A stretch of 45,542 nucleotides of DNA from positions 1 to 45,542 of the forward strand of contig PKFB01000047.1 of assembly GCA_002919305.1 (NCBI GenBank), given 5' to 3'. The notes under the pieces were generated by a model. It had not been told where the DNA came from. It saw nothing but the letters and a program-made list of their open reading frames with translations, and did no database searches. The stretch comes from Actinomycetales bacterium. Lineage in GTDB: Bacteria > Actinomycetota > Actinomycetes > Mycobacteriales > Micromonosporaceae. Positions 17,536 to 28,282 of this stretch are shown here, piece by piece. Within the stretch, counting starts at the first letter, position 1. Each line of letters starts with the position of its first letter. The position numbers and the translations under genes are program-made.

Positions 17536-18246
17536 ATGTCCGAGCAGGCCGTCGACCACGCGCCGGACCAGTACCAGGTGATACTGGACGAATCCATTAC
17601 GCGGGAAGGCCACCAGTACCAGCGGGTTCTCATCCGCACCCCCTGGTTCCACGGCCCGTTCGACCTCGTAGAGGCGTTCCGGGCCGGCCTTAAGGACTAC
17701 CTGGGCAAGGGCGGCACGGTGTTCGTGAGCGAGAAGATCGCGATCGTCGCCTCCGGACGTACCGTGTCGGCCTCCACTATCCGGGTCGGGAGGTTCGCTA
17801 AGTTCGCCAGCAAGTACGTGCGTCCGATCGGGGTCGACCTGGCGCAGTCCATTCCTGAACGGATGCAGTTCGTCATCAACCGGATCGGTTGGCCCCGTAC
17901 GCTGCTGGCCTGCGCCGCGGCCGCCGTCACCCGCCCATTCAAGATCCGGGGCGCGTTCTTCGTGATCGCCGGCCGGGAGGCGCGTGACCTTGACGGCATG
18001 CACCCGCCCTACCTGGACACCATCCTGCCCCCGTTCAAGCCGCGGGAAGCCCAGAAGTACGTCAACGACCTTGCCGCACGGCTGGGTAACCCGGTGGCGA
18101 TCGTGGACATCAATGACCGGGGTGGCCACATCCGTGCGGTCTCACCCGGTGGGTTGCCGGCCGCTGACCTGCTGCGGGCGCTCAAGGACAACCCCATGGG
18201 GCACCGGGACCAGTCCACCGGTATGGGGATGGTGCGCAAGCTGTAA
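17536..18246 (+). CDS. Coenzyme F420-0:L-glutamate ligase family protein (CofE/FbiB N-domain-like)
   Basis: 236 residues from ATG 17536, preceded by GAGAGGGA (17522-17529) as ribosome-binding site. The stretch TVFVSEKIAIVASGRTVSASTI resembles the 'VSQKIVSKAEGR' core of F420 gamma-glutamyl ligases. FFVIAGREARDLDGMHPPY, AIVDINDRGGHIRAVSPGG and the C-terminal DNPMGHRDQSTGM follow. In F420 synthesis such enzymes add glutamate to F420-0 with GTP. This one is stand-alone, with no nitroreductase domain and no fbiA/fbiC neighbours in the window, so it may act on another carboxylate or as an accessory ligase. The family is inferred from motif shape. Confidence 0.6.
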   Translation: MSEQAVDHAPDQYQVILDESITREGHQYQRVLIRTPWFHGPFDLVEAFRAGLKDYLGKGGTVFVSEKIAIVASGRTVSASTIRVGRFAKFASKYVRPIGVDLAQSIPERMQFVINRIGWPRTLLACAAAAVTRPFKIRGAFFVIAGREARDLDGMHPPYLDTILPPFKPREAQKYVNDLAARLGNPVAIVDINDRGGHIRAVSPGGLPAADLLRALKDNPMGHRDQSTGMGMVRKL

Positions 18247-18295
18247 GACCCGCATCAGCGGTAGTCCCTCCGTAGTCGGAGTCCTGCTGTGACCC

Positions 18296-18353
18296 GCCTC
18301 CCCGCTGACGCCAGGCAGGTCGTTGACCTCGTCGGGCCTCACAGCGGGGAGGC
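18296..18353. terminator. Bidirectional terminator between convergent genes
   Basis: Perfect 12-base inverted repeat GCCTCCCCGCTG (18296-18307) / CAGCGGGGAGGC (18342-18353), 34-base loop. It lies between the F420 ligase homologue and the convergent methyltransferase, whose stop is inside the right side of the structure. Confidence 0.55.
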
Positions 18354-19565
18354 GAGCAGGATGGTCTGGGCACCGGCCACCCGGGTGAGCACCACCGTCA
18401 CTTCTTCAGGGCCAGACAGGCGTAGTTGCCGCCGCAGTCGCTCCGGGTCCACCGCCGAACCCCGTTTCTTGATGGTGACGCGCCCCACCTTCGCGGCCCG
18501 CAGGGCGGCGCGTAGCCGTTTCACACCGAACGGCAGGACATCCAGGATCTGGTACGCACGCGCGAATCGGGTTGGGACCGCCTGGTCGGAGTACAGGTAC
18601 GCGATGGTGGGATCGGCCAGGGTGGCGCCGAGCTGGTCGGCTAACTCAGCGACCAAACGGGCACGGATCACCGCGCCGTCCGGGTCATACAGGTAGCGGC
18701 CCACGTCGCCGACGGGGGCCTGCCGGGTGCCGGGACCGGTCAGCTCCGCGACCTGGCCGTGGGCGTCGATCACCGTGGCGCGTCGGGGCACCTGAGCCAA
18801 CGGGCCGCACCACAGCGTCGCCTCCACCACGCCACCGGCCACCGAGACCCACTCCGCTTCGGCGTCGGCCGGTAGTCGGGCGTGGTCGATCCCAGGCCCC
18901 AGTTTCAGCACGGTACGCGGAACCAGCGCGATCAGCCGCATCAGGAACGGCCATGACGGCGAATAGTCGCTGGCATCGAAGACCCGCCGCCCATCCGACG
19001 AACGGCGCGCGGGATCACAGAAGACGGCATCGCGGTCACGCAGGTCCACCGTGGTGGCGTCGCCGAGCGACACCGTCAGGTGGTTCTCCAGGTTGAGCGC
19101 GGCGGCGTTGGCTCTGGCCACCTCGACGGCGACCGGGTCACGGTCAATCGCCTCGACCGTGAGTCCGGCACGGGCCATGGCCAGCGCGTCGGCCCCGATG
19201 CCGCAGCACAAATCCGCAACCCGCCCGGGCGTGCCCTCCAGGGCAGTCGCTAAGCGGTGGGCACGACGGTCGGCGACCACCCGTCGGGTGGCCTGCTCCA
19301 ATCCGTCGCGGGTGAAAAACATCGACGCTGCGTCTGGGCCGAACTTGTCAACGGCACGAGTACGCAGCTCTACCTGAGTGAGGGCCGCCGACACCAGTTC
19401 CGGCGGATGCCCGGCGGCCCGAAGCGCTGTGACAGTCGTCGCTAAGCCACCACCGTCGGCTGCGGCGTTGTGGACCGCCGCGGCCGCGGCATGCAGTAGG
19501 GCCGACCCTTCCGGAGTACGCAACCTCCGGATCACGGAGCCCGCGTCCTGGATTGCGTTGTGCAC
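18339..19565 (-). CDS. Class I SAM-dependent methyltransferase with C-terminal THUMP-like domain
   Basis: 408 residues. The SAM-binding motif is VADLCCGIGADALAMARAGL (about 118-137), followed by VEAIDRDPVAVEVARANAAAL and DAVFCDPARR. The C-terminus has FGVKRLRAALRAAKVGRVTIKKRGSAVDPERLRRQLRL, matching the THUMP-like domain found at the end of this actinobacterial family, suggesting RNA methylation. The GTG start has TAGCGT ending 7 bases upstream. It is convergent with the F420 ligase homologue. The target is not known. Confidence 0.82.
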   Translation of the reverse strand: MHNAIQDAGSVIRRLRTPEGSALLHAAAAAVHNAAADGGGLATTVTALRAAGHPPELVSAALTQVELRTRAVDKFGPDAASMFFTRDGLEQATRRVVADRRAHRLATALEGTPGRVADLCCGIGADALAMARAGLTVEAIDRDPVAVEVARANAAALNLENHLTVSLGDATTVDLRDRDAVFCDPARRSSDGRRVFDASDYSPSWPFLMRLIALVPRTVLKLGPGIDHARLPADAEAEWVSVAGGVVEATLWCGPLAQVPRRATVIDAHGQVAELTGPGTRQAPVGDVGRYLYDPDGAVIRARLVAELADQLGATLADPTIAYLYSDQAVPTRFARAYQILDVLPFGVKRLRAALRAAKVGRVTIKKRGSAVDPERLRRQLRLSGPEEVTVVLTRVAGAQTILLASPL

Positions 19566-19613
19566 GCGGGCAACGCTAAAGCCTCGCTGACTTTTCGGTT
19601 CGTCGCGGTCCGA

Positions 19614-19820
19614 TCAAGTGGTGGATGTGGTCTCGGGCCTATGCGGCTCGATCACGCAGTCCGGGCCGGGGTAGAGAAGTACTTCGTGTCCGTCGTCGAA
19701 ACGGACCAGGTAAGGCGGAGCGCCATCCGGGCCACGCGTCTCGATGATCTCGCCGGTGCGGTCATGCATGCCGACCACGCGGCTGTGGATGTGCAGTATG
19801 TCACCGACTGAGGCCCGCAT
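19614..19820 (-). CDS. DUF1918 domain-containing protein
   Basis: 68 residues: VGDILHIHSRVVGMHDRTGEI, then GPDGAPPYLVRFDDGHEVLLYPGPD, the DUF1918 pattern of small SH3-like barrel proteins frequent in actinobacteria. GGAGGTGA (19835-19828 on the minus strand) is an excellent ribosome-binding site. Function unknown in the family. It ends 48 bases before the methyltransferase start on the same strand. Confidence 0.88.
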   Translation of the reverse strand: MRASVGDILHIHSRVVGMHDRTGEIIETRGPDGAPPYLVRFDDGHEVLLYPGPDCVIEPHRPETTSTT

Positions 19821-20038
19821 AGTCGTTCACCTCCATCCCGGATACCAGGAAAGAGTCGTACGGCGCCACAGCCTCGTACGACCTCAATTGTCTCCCCGGG
19901 AGACGGACCGCATGAGCCGTAACCGTGGTTATATCGGACAGGAAACCGGTGCATTGGACCTGACGATTCGTGCGGAACCCGTCTCCAACAGGCTCATTCT
20001 CCGTGATTGAAGCGGGCTTCACGTTGATATGACCAAAA

Positions 20039-20058
20039 TTCCAGGATTTTTCCTGGAA
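20039..20058 (-). terminator. 8-base-stem hairpin followed by T-run on the minus strand
   Basis: TTCCAGGA / TCCTGGAA around a 4-base loop. Read on the minus strand it is followed by TTTT, so it looks like an intrinsic terminator for leftward transcription reaching the DUF1918 gene, or a leftover regulator site. No gene that it would end is evident to its right. Confidence 0.4.
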
Positions 20059-20263
20059 AGAGGTCTGATTGCCGCTGAGTAGGCGGCGGATCCGTGGAGT
20101 GTAAGGAGCGCGAGCTCAAGTGAGATGTTTGTGAGTTTAAATCCAATATGCCCAGTATGTGGCTATAGTCGGATATTGGTCAGGAATTGATGTCGGCGTC
20201 TTAAGCGGGGCGAGTCAAGATAGTCGGCCGCGGTACCGGTTGCGGGTTTGGAAAGCAACGATG

Positions 20264-20289
20264 GTGAAAGACGTCATCTACGTCTTCAC
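20264..20289. other. 10-pair hairpin in the groES upstream region
   Basis: GTG-A-AAGACGT (20264-20274) pairs with ACGTCTTCAC (20280-20289) around a 5-base loop, with one bulged A. It is stable enough to be part of a structured transcript; no gene boundary explains it. Confidence 0.35.
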
Positions 20290-20376
20290 GTTCTGCGACA
20301 CTGGGCGTCGCGTTATCTGGCGCTGCTGTCGGTTCGGGTCCCCGAGAACGAGGCCGTTGCCCAGGTTGGCCGCGTA

Positions 20377-20399
20377 GAGTGCATTCACTCTGAGTGAAT
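20377..20399. promoter_or_regulatory. Perfect palindrome, probable operator
   Basis: ATTCACTC-T-GAGTGAAT (20383-20399) is a perfect 8+1+8 palindrome. A further GAGTG (20377-20381) can pair with the same CACTC arm. The one-base spacer makes it a DNA-binding site rather than a hairpin. The CACTC/GAGTG core resembles CIRCE half-sites, but the spacing differs. The cognate regulator is unknown. Confidence 0.4.
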
Positions 20400-20528
20400 A
20401 TAGGATGCCGGTGGGTGTCGTGGTCTACGTGACATTTTGGGCAGACTCATCCTCGGGATGCCCGCGTCTTCATCGAGGCGTAGCGTCCGGTCAGATGGAT
20501 GTCTGGGCGGGTGCCCCGGCGTGGCGGA

Positions 20529-20555
20529 TTGGCACTCTCCTTGACGGAGTGCTAG
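20529..20555. promoter_or_regulatory. CIRCE operator 1 (HrcA site)
   Basis: TTGGCACTC-N9-GAGTGCTAG, one mismatch per arm from the CIRCE consensus TTAGCACTC-N9-GAGTGCTAA. It is the binding site of the heat-shock repressor HrcA upstream of groES. A TTGACG -35-like hexamer (20541-20546) lies in its spacer. Confidence 0.88.
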
Positions 20556-20570
20556 CCATAGACATAACCT
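20541..20570 (+). promoter_or_regulatory. Putative groES promoter between two CIRCE sites
   Basis: TTGACG (20541-20546) and TAACCT (20565-20570) with an 18-base spacer. The -35 lies inside CIRCE 1 and the -10 just before CIRCE 2, so bound HrcA would block RNA polymerase. Confidence 0.5.
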
Positions 20571-20574
20571 TCGG

Positions 20575-20601
20575 TTAGCACTCTCGGCCTGAGGGTGCCA
20601 A
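20575..20601. promoter_or_regulatory. CIRCE operator 2 (HrcA site)
   Basis: TTAGCACTC-N9-GGGTGCCAA: the left arm is perfect and the right arm has two mismatches. It starts 20 bases after CIRCE 1 ends. Confidence 0.82.
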
Positions 20602-20720
20602 CCTCGGCGCGGAGGCGGCCCGTCTCCGGCGCCATATACGTTCGGCGGTTCTGCCACCCGCGACGGCGGTCCGCCGGTCGCTGTCAATAACGCAGACAAC
20701 GCACCCAGGAGGGTCTGCCC

Positions 20721-21029
20721 GTGACCACCGCGACCAAGGTTGCGATCAAGCCGTTGGAGGACCGGATCGTGGTCCAGGCCAGCGAGGCCGAGACCACGAC
20801 GGCGTCGGGCATCGTGATTCCCGACACCGCCAAGGAGAAGCCGCAGGAGGGCACCGTCCTTGCTGTCGGGCCCGGCCGGATCGACGACAAGGGCAACCGG
20901 ATCCCCATCGACGTCAAGGTCGGTGACACGGTGATCTTCTCGAAGTACGGCGGCACCGAGGTCAAGTACAACGGCGAGGACTACCTGATCCTCTCCGCCC
21001 GTGACGTCCTCGCGGTCATCGAGAAGTGA
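20721..21029 (+). CDS. groES: Co-chaperonin GroES
   Basis: 102 residues. It contains [11 protein letters not shown], the mobile loop [37 protein letters not shown] and [15 protein letters not shown], all classic GroES features. The heptameric lid pairs with GroEL for ATP-dependent folding. The GTG start has GGAGGG (20708-20713) upstream. It is regulated by the two CIRCE sites and followed by a hairpin before groEL. Confidence 0.98.
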   Translation: MTTATKVAIKPLEDRIVVQASEAETTTASGIVIPDTAKEKPQEGTVLAVGPGRIDDKGNRIPIDVKVGDTVIFSKYGGTEVKYNGEDYLILSARDVLAVIEK

Positions 21030-21092
21030 GTCCTGTTCACCACAGGACAACGCCGCGTACCGCGACCGATTGAGCAGAAGAAGTGCATGGAT

Positions 21093-21124
21093 GGCCGCCC
21101 CGTAGCCCCACGCGCGGGGCGGCC
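21093..21124 (+). terminator. Intercistronic hairpin between groES and groEL
   Basis: Perfect 10-base inverted repeat GGCCGCCCCG (21093-21102) / CGGGGCGGCC (21115-21124), loop of 12, followed by TTCTCG. It may act as an attenuator or processing/stability element lowering groEL relative to groES. The 221-base groES-groEL gap shows no second CIRCE. Confidence 0.5.
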
Positions 21125-21169
21125 TTCTCGTCGCGCGCCTACGCGTTCCCAAGCAGGGCGCGCCCTTAG

Positions 21170-22894
<1,725 letters not shown>

Positions 22895-22925
22895 TCCGGC
22901 GCCCACGAAAACCGACATACGGATT

Positions 22926-22960
22926 CAGGGGTACGCGGCGGCGCGTACCCCTGTTTCTTT
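22926..22960 (+). terminator. Intrinsic terminator after groEL
   Basis: Perfect 12-base stem CAGGGGTACGCG / CGCGTACCCCTG with a 4-base loop, then TTTCTTT. It also separates groEL from the convergent whiB gene. Confidence 0.9.
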
Positions 22961-23023
22961 GGGCGTCGTCTGTGGAGGCTTTCACAGCGTTCTGGAGTGT
23001 GCGATGCGAAGTAGCCGATCCGG

Positions 23024-23395
23024 TCAGCTGACGGACGTCAGCGAAGAACGCTTTCGACGTAATCGAGCCTCTAATTGCGGTATGTCCGCTCGGCCCTTTT
23101 GAGGGTCGACAAGGTCTTCCCAATCCGTTGCCAGCAGCTGGTTGCGTTCGTTTTCGCTGAAACCGCCCCACACCCCGTAGGGCTCGCGTACCACTAAGGC
23201 GTGGGCAGCGCACTCTGCCCGCACTGGGCAGCGACGGCAGATCGCCTTGGCGTCCGTCTCCCGGCGGCTGCGGGAGGGGCCGCGTTCGCCGTCGGGGTGG
23301 AAAAACTGTGCGCTGTCGACGCCCCGACAAGCACCTCGAAGCTGCCAATCCCACACATCCGCGATGGGACCGGGTAGCCGGCGGATGTCCGCCAT
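23024..23395 (-). CDS. WhiB-family iron-sulfur transcriptional regulator
   Basis: 123 residues. Four cysteines C23, C53, C56 and C62 are spaced as in Wbl proteins (C-x29-C-x2-C-x5-C) to hold a redox/NO-sensitive 4Fe-4S cluster. GVWGG (74-78) is the Wbl turn that contacts sigma-A region 4, and basic residues near the C-terminus (RLRRKR) would contact DNA. ATG 23395 has GGGGAG upstream. Its position next to groEL1 matches, from memory, whiB3 of M. tuberculosis, but sequence here does not settle which Wbl subclass. It is divergent from the bldM homologue across 200 bases. Confidence 0.93.
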   Translation of the reverse strand: MADIRRLPGPIADVWDWQLRGACRGVDSAQFFHPDGERGPSRSRRETDAKAICRRCPVRAECAAHALVVREPYGVWGGFSENERNQLLATDWEDLVDPQKGRADIPQLEARLRRKRSSLTSVS

Positions 23396-23595
23396 CGCAC
23401 TCTCCCCTCACCTGATCTCGGCTGCCCTGCCGGTACCCGGCTCGTTGAGAAGCAAAACGCGGGTTCAGGGATATCTTTTCAGGACAAATTGGTCATTCAT
23501 CTAGGAGTAGCCCCGTGAAGCCACATCACCTTGGTCTAATCGCGTAATAGCGCGTCCGTTCTGGGGTCTCACCTTCAGGAAGAAGGAGGAGATCG

Positions 23596-24207
23596 GTGCG
23601 ATCAGTGCTCGTCTGCGTACGAACCTCCGCTGCGGCGCAGCGGATCGTCACCCATGCCGCTCGGCTAGGCCTCGGCAATGCTGTACGGACCGCGCTATCG
23701 ACAGAGGAGGCGCTGACCCGACTGGGTGAGCGCCTGGCCGACATAGTTCTCGTCGACACGGCTTTGGCTAAACCCGACTGCGTCCAATTCACCAAGAATG
23801 TGCTGGCCCGCAATCCGCGCGCCGCCATCATCCTGATCGGGGCGGAGGATCCACGGGTCGCCGCTGCGGCGGTGGCGGCAGGTGCCCGAGGAGTCATCCG
23901 CACGGGGGAGCATGGCGACGACATGGTGACCGCGCTCGCGCGGGGGATCATGCTGCTCTGCCCCGATGGGTGGAGGAAGGCTCCCGCTCCGACGCAGGAG
24001 ACGAAGCCCAAGATCAATCTGACCGAGCGGGAGCTTCAGGTGCTGAAAGGGATGAGCGAGGGGCGCAGTAACGCCGAGATCGGACGTCAATTGTTCGTAT
24101 CGGAAGACACCGTCAAAACCCATGCCAGACGGTTGTTCCGCAAGCTCGGCGCGCGCGATCGGGCCCATGCCGTGGCTTCGGCGTTCCGCGCTGGCCTGTT
24201 CTCCTGA
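23596..24207 (+). CDS. bldM: BldM-type atypical response regulator (LuxR/NarL HTH)
   Basis: 203 residues, the length I recall for Streptomyces BldM. The C-terminus (about 138-198) has LTERELQVLKGMSEGRSNAEIG, then LFVSEDTVKTHARRLFRKLGARDRAHAVA, near-identical to remembered BldM. The receiver domain is degenerate. The acidic pair after beta-1 is replaced (VCVRTS, residues 6-11), D54 in VLVDTALA is kept, and the conserved Lys position reads VIRTGE. Phosphorylation-independent action is therefore likely. BldM controls aerial growth and sporulation genes, alone or with WhiI. The GTG start has GGAGGAGA just upstream. It lies next to the sigma factor and guaB as in Streptomyces. Confidence 0.82.
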   Translation: MRSVLVCVRTSAAAQRIVTHAARLGLGNAVRTALSTEEALTRLGERLADIVLVDTALAKPDCVQFTKNVLARNPRAAIILIGAEDPRVAAAAVAAGARGVIRTGEHGDDMVTALARGIMLLCPDGWRKAPAPTQETKPKINLTERELQVLKGMSEGRSNAEIGRQLFVSEDTVKTHARRLFRKLGARDRAHAVASAFRAGLFS

Positions 24208-24467
24208 CCGGGGCCGCCGACCGGGGTCTGGGAGCGGGGCATGACCGGGCGCCGGTCGGCGTTATCGAATGGGGGTGTGTCTATGTCACGTTCATCTCTG
24301 ACACTTAGCCACAATGCGTATCCATTCCACATACAACACTGTTGCTGTTTCAAGCATCCTGGATAAGCTCTGGCGGCGGGTCGCCTCCGGAGCCCGCGCC
24401 GTGGGTGCTCGGTGACTCCCTCCCTTCGGCATGCGATGTTCCGGTAACGAAAGGGTGGCCAAACGCG

Positions 24468-25052
24468 ATGACGGCAGAGGAGGCCGAGCTCACCCAGCTC
24501 GCCATCCGCGCTGCCGCGGGCGATCGAGGCGCAACCGAGGAACTGCTTTTCCGGATACGACCTCTGGTCGTGCGTTACTGCAGAGCACGCCTCGGTTGGA
24601 TAAACGGTGGCGCCTACACCAGTGCCGATGACGTCGCCCAGGAGGTGTGCATCAGCGTGCTGCAGGCCCTCCCGCGTTTCCGGGACATGGGGCGACCGTT
24701 TGAGGCCTTCGTGTACGGGATCGCGGCCCGCAAAGTATCCGACGTCTACCGTGGCGTAGCACGTGACCTCACCGATCCGGTGGACAAGGTGCCCGACCAC
24801 GCCGACACCAACGGTGGGCCGGAGACCGAGGCCATCATGGCCGATACCGCACGCCAGTTAACGTCTCTGCTTGAACAGCTGCCCCGCCAACAGCGTGAGG
24901 TTCTCGTGCTGCGGATCGCGGTCGGTATGAGCGCCGAGGAGGTCGGCGCGATCCTGGGAATGTCCCCAGGGGCGGTCCGGGTTGCGCAGCACCGGGCATT
25001 GGGACGGCTACGAGCCATCGCGGCCGGTGTCCTTGACGAGGCCCGACTATGA
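24468..25052 (+). CDS. sigD: ECF sigma factor, SigD-like
   Basis: 194 residues from ATG 24468. Region 2 contains YTSADDVAQEVCISVLQALPRF (core binding and -10 recognition) and PFEAFVYGIAARKVSDVYR. Region 4 contains LPRQQREVLVLRIAVGMSAEEVGAILGMSPGAVRVAQHRALGRLRA, an HTH for -35 recognition. The adjacent, 4-base-overlapping gene encodes an RsdA-like anti-sigma factor, supporting assignment to the SigD group. No typical autoregulated promoter was identified in the 260-base upstream gap, which holds no gene. Confidence 0.88.
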   Translation: MTAEEAELTQLAIRAAAGDRGATEELLFRIRPLVVRYCRARLGWINGGAYTSADDVAQEVCISVLQALPRFRDMGRPFEAFVYGIAARKVSDVYRGVARDLTDPVDKVPDHADTNGGPETEAIMADTARQLTSLLEQLPRQQREVLVLRIAVGMSAEEVGAILGMSPGAVRVAQHRALGRLRAIAAGVLDEARL

Positions 25053-26029
25053 CCAACCGCCGAGACTGGGACGCGATAGCCCGAGACGACGAGTTGATCG
25101 AGTCCTTGCGTCGGGGGGATCCGGTACCCGACGACGATCCAGTGCTGCGCCTGCTCGCTCGCTGGCGGGCAGACATCGTCGACACCCCGCTGCCGGATTG
25201 GGAGGAGCCGCCACTGGTACGCGGGGATGACTCCCCGAACCCGGCTCGGACGCCAGGCAAGGTTCACACGCCAGACAAGCTCCGACTCTTCACGGGCTGG
25301 ACCAGGCGACGTGTCGCGAGCCTGGTGGCCGCCTGCTTGCTGGTGGTGGGGGGCATAGGCATGGTGTCCCTGTACCAACCCACCGATCCAGACCACCCGC
25401 TGTGGCCGGTGTATGAGTTCTTCCGGTCCGATGAGGCCCAATCCCAGGAAGCGCTCGCCGACGCCGAGGCGGCGTTGAGCGCAGCCCGGCGCGCGATGGC
25501 CCGCGGACAACTGGAGGAAGCCCAGGGCTACCTGGAGGAGGTCGAACGCAAAGCGGACCAAGTCGCCTCCCAAACCGACGCCGACCGGCTCCGTGCGGAG
25601 GTACGGGACCTGCGTGATCAGCTCTGCCGGAACGGCGGACCGGGCTGCGACGAGGAGCAGAGCAGGCGAACCGCGGAACCGGCTCCGACGCCTGAAACGT
25701 CGCCCAGACAGCAGCAGCCTGCGAACCCCACCACCGCCCCGGACACACCACAGCCGGCTCCCTCGGGGACGACGGGCAGCCCTTCGGACCAGGCGACGAC
25801 CAGTCCGGCTCCCACGCCGTCACGTCCCAGCCCGATGCCGACCGACTCCGCCGGGGCGCCGCCCGTGGACGCCGCTCCCGTTGCTCCGCCCACCCAGAGC
25901 ACCACGCCTCCCGAATTCCGTCCGCCGGACGCGCCCATTGAGGCGACGCCTTTCAGCGATGACGGATACCGGTCCAGCACCGAGGAGACCCAGCCGGAAA
26001 CGCCCATGACTGACACCGCGGAGGAATAA
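25049..26029 (+). CDS. rsdA: Anti-sigma-D factor RsdA-like membrane protein
   Basis: 326 residues. The cytoplasmic N-terminus IARDDELIESLRRGDPVPDDDPVLRLLARWRADI (10-43) matches the RsdA sigma-D-binding segment. One transmembrane helix at 89-108 is followed by an Ala/Glu-rich coiled-coil-like region (about 125-190) and a long Pro/Thr/Ser-rich extracytoplasmic tail. In the known system the protein holds sigma-D at the membrane until proteolysis. ATGA overlap with the sigma gene implies coupled synthesis. The tail could span the cell wall. Confidence 0.85.
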   Translation: MTNRRDWDAIARDDELIESLRRGDPVPDDDPVLRLLARWRADIVDTPLPDWEEPPLVRGDDSPNPARTPGKVHTPDKLRLFTGWTRRRVASLVAACLLVVGGIGMVSLYQPTDPDHPLWPVYEFFRSDEAQSQEALADAEAALSAARRAMARGQLEEAQGYLEEVERKADQVASQTDADRLRAEVRDLRDQLCRNGGPGCDEEQSRRTAEPAPTPETSPRQQQPANPTTAPDTPQPAPSGTTGSPSDQATTSPAPTPSRPSPMPTDSAGAPPVDAAPVAPPTQSTTPPEFRPPDAPIEATPFSDDGYRSSTEETQPETPMTDTAEE

Positions 26030-26168
26030 CCCCACGGGGGAGACGGTGCCCGGCGCGTACCCGGTGCGGGTGGACCCGACGCGCGGACCAGCACCGAACA
26101 GCTGGATCACCGGATGCGCACGCGCTGGGCACAGCACCCCTAAACCGCAGGGGCAGGGCGGCAGAGCA

Positions 26169-26184
26169 CTGGGGTATGCCCCAG
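26169..26184. terminator. Short hairpin between convergent rsdA and DUF5319 genes
   Basis: CTGGGG / CCCCAG around TATG, just after the DUF5319 stop on the minus strand. A second weak CCCCT/AGGGG hairpin lies at 26137-26153. Confidence 0.4.
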
Positions 26185-26185
26185 A

Positions 26186-26572
26186 TCAGCGGGCGCTGTT
26201 TCCGTGCAGTAATGCGTCGTAGGCGGCGTCCACGTAGCCCCGGGCATACTCCCAGGTGACATAGTCGTCGGGGTTCGGTTCGAAAGCGGGTTCATGGATC
26301 CTGGGCCGACCCACAGTCAACAGCTGCCGCAGATTGCCGCGCAACAGCTCCCAGTCGAAGTAGTGAGGCTCCCGGCAGTCCTCACACTCCACGAGTAGCC
26401 CGCGGTAGCCCTTCTGAGTCAGTACCGCCTGGTAGATCTCCAGGTCGGCCAGGTCATCGAGCACGTCCTGCCGCTCCTCGGGCGTGAGAGGCTCGATCGC
26501 CGGCTCATCGGCGAACTGGGCGGCGGGATCCGCGGGATCACCCGCGAATGGATCAAGCGGCTCGTCGTGCAC
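26186..26572 (-). CDS. DUF5319 family protein
   Basis: 128 residues from GTG 26572, giving the family start HDEPLDPFAGDP. Further blocks are LTPEERQDVLDDLADLEIYQAVL and GLLVECEDCREPHYFDWELL, where the two cysteines (CEDC) resemble a metal knuckle half-site, and PDDYVTWEYARGYVDAAYDALL. Function unknown; the family is actinobacterial and adjoins guaB. TACGGT ends 6 bases before the GTG, which supports this start over longer frames. It is divergent from guaB. Confidence 0.83.
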   Translation of the reverse strand: MHDEPLDPFAGDPADPAAQFADEPAIEPLTPEERQDVLDDLADLEIYQAVLTQKGYRGLLVECEDCREPHYFDWELLRGNLRQLLTVGRPRIHEPAFEPNPDDYVTWEYARGYVDAAYDALLHGNSAR

Positions 26573-26669
26573 CTCTCCACCGTATCCCTCACTACCGACG
26601 GTCGTGCACCGGCCGGAACCGCCGGCGTACCCCACCGCGCTCGCCTCCTCCACCTGCCCGGCTCGGTAG

Positions 26670-28211
<1,542 letters not shown>

Positions 28212-28282
28212 CAGCGTCGTTAGCCGCGGTGGACAGGGGATCCGCATCGTGATTGTCGTCGGAGACTGAGAGAGAGGCCGCC

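Larger units (their letters stand above)
19821..20528. other. Long non-coding region upstream of groES with several inverted repeats
   Basis: About 700 bases with lower GC and no convincing coding frame; the short frames present have neither family features nor good start contexts. It contains three separate inverted repeats (20039-20058, 20264-20289, 20383-20399), AT-rich stretches around 20025-20160, and then the CIRCE/promoter region. It may hold a structured RNA, regulator sites or remnants of a decayed gene. Confidence 0.5.

Noticed and set aside
19913-20010. 32-codon frame with GGGAGA upstream in the groES upstream region
   Set aside because: Too short, no hydrophobic or conserved pattern; the ribosome-binding match alone is not enough.
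20159-20377. 72-codon plus-strand frame in the groES upstream region
   Set aside because: No ribosome-binding site, no family resemblance, and it spans the 20264-20289 hairpin.
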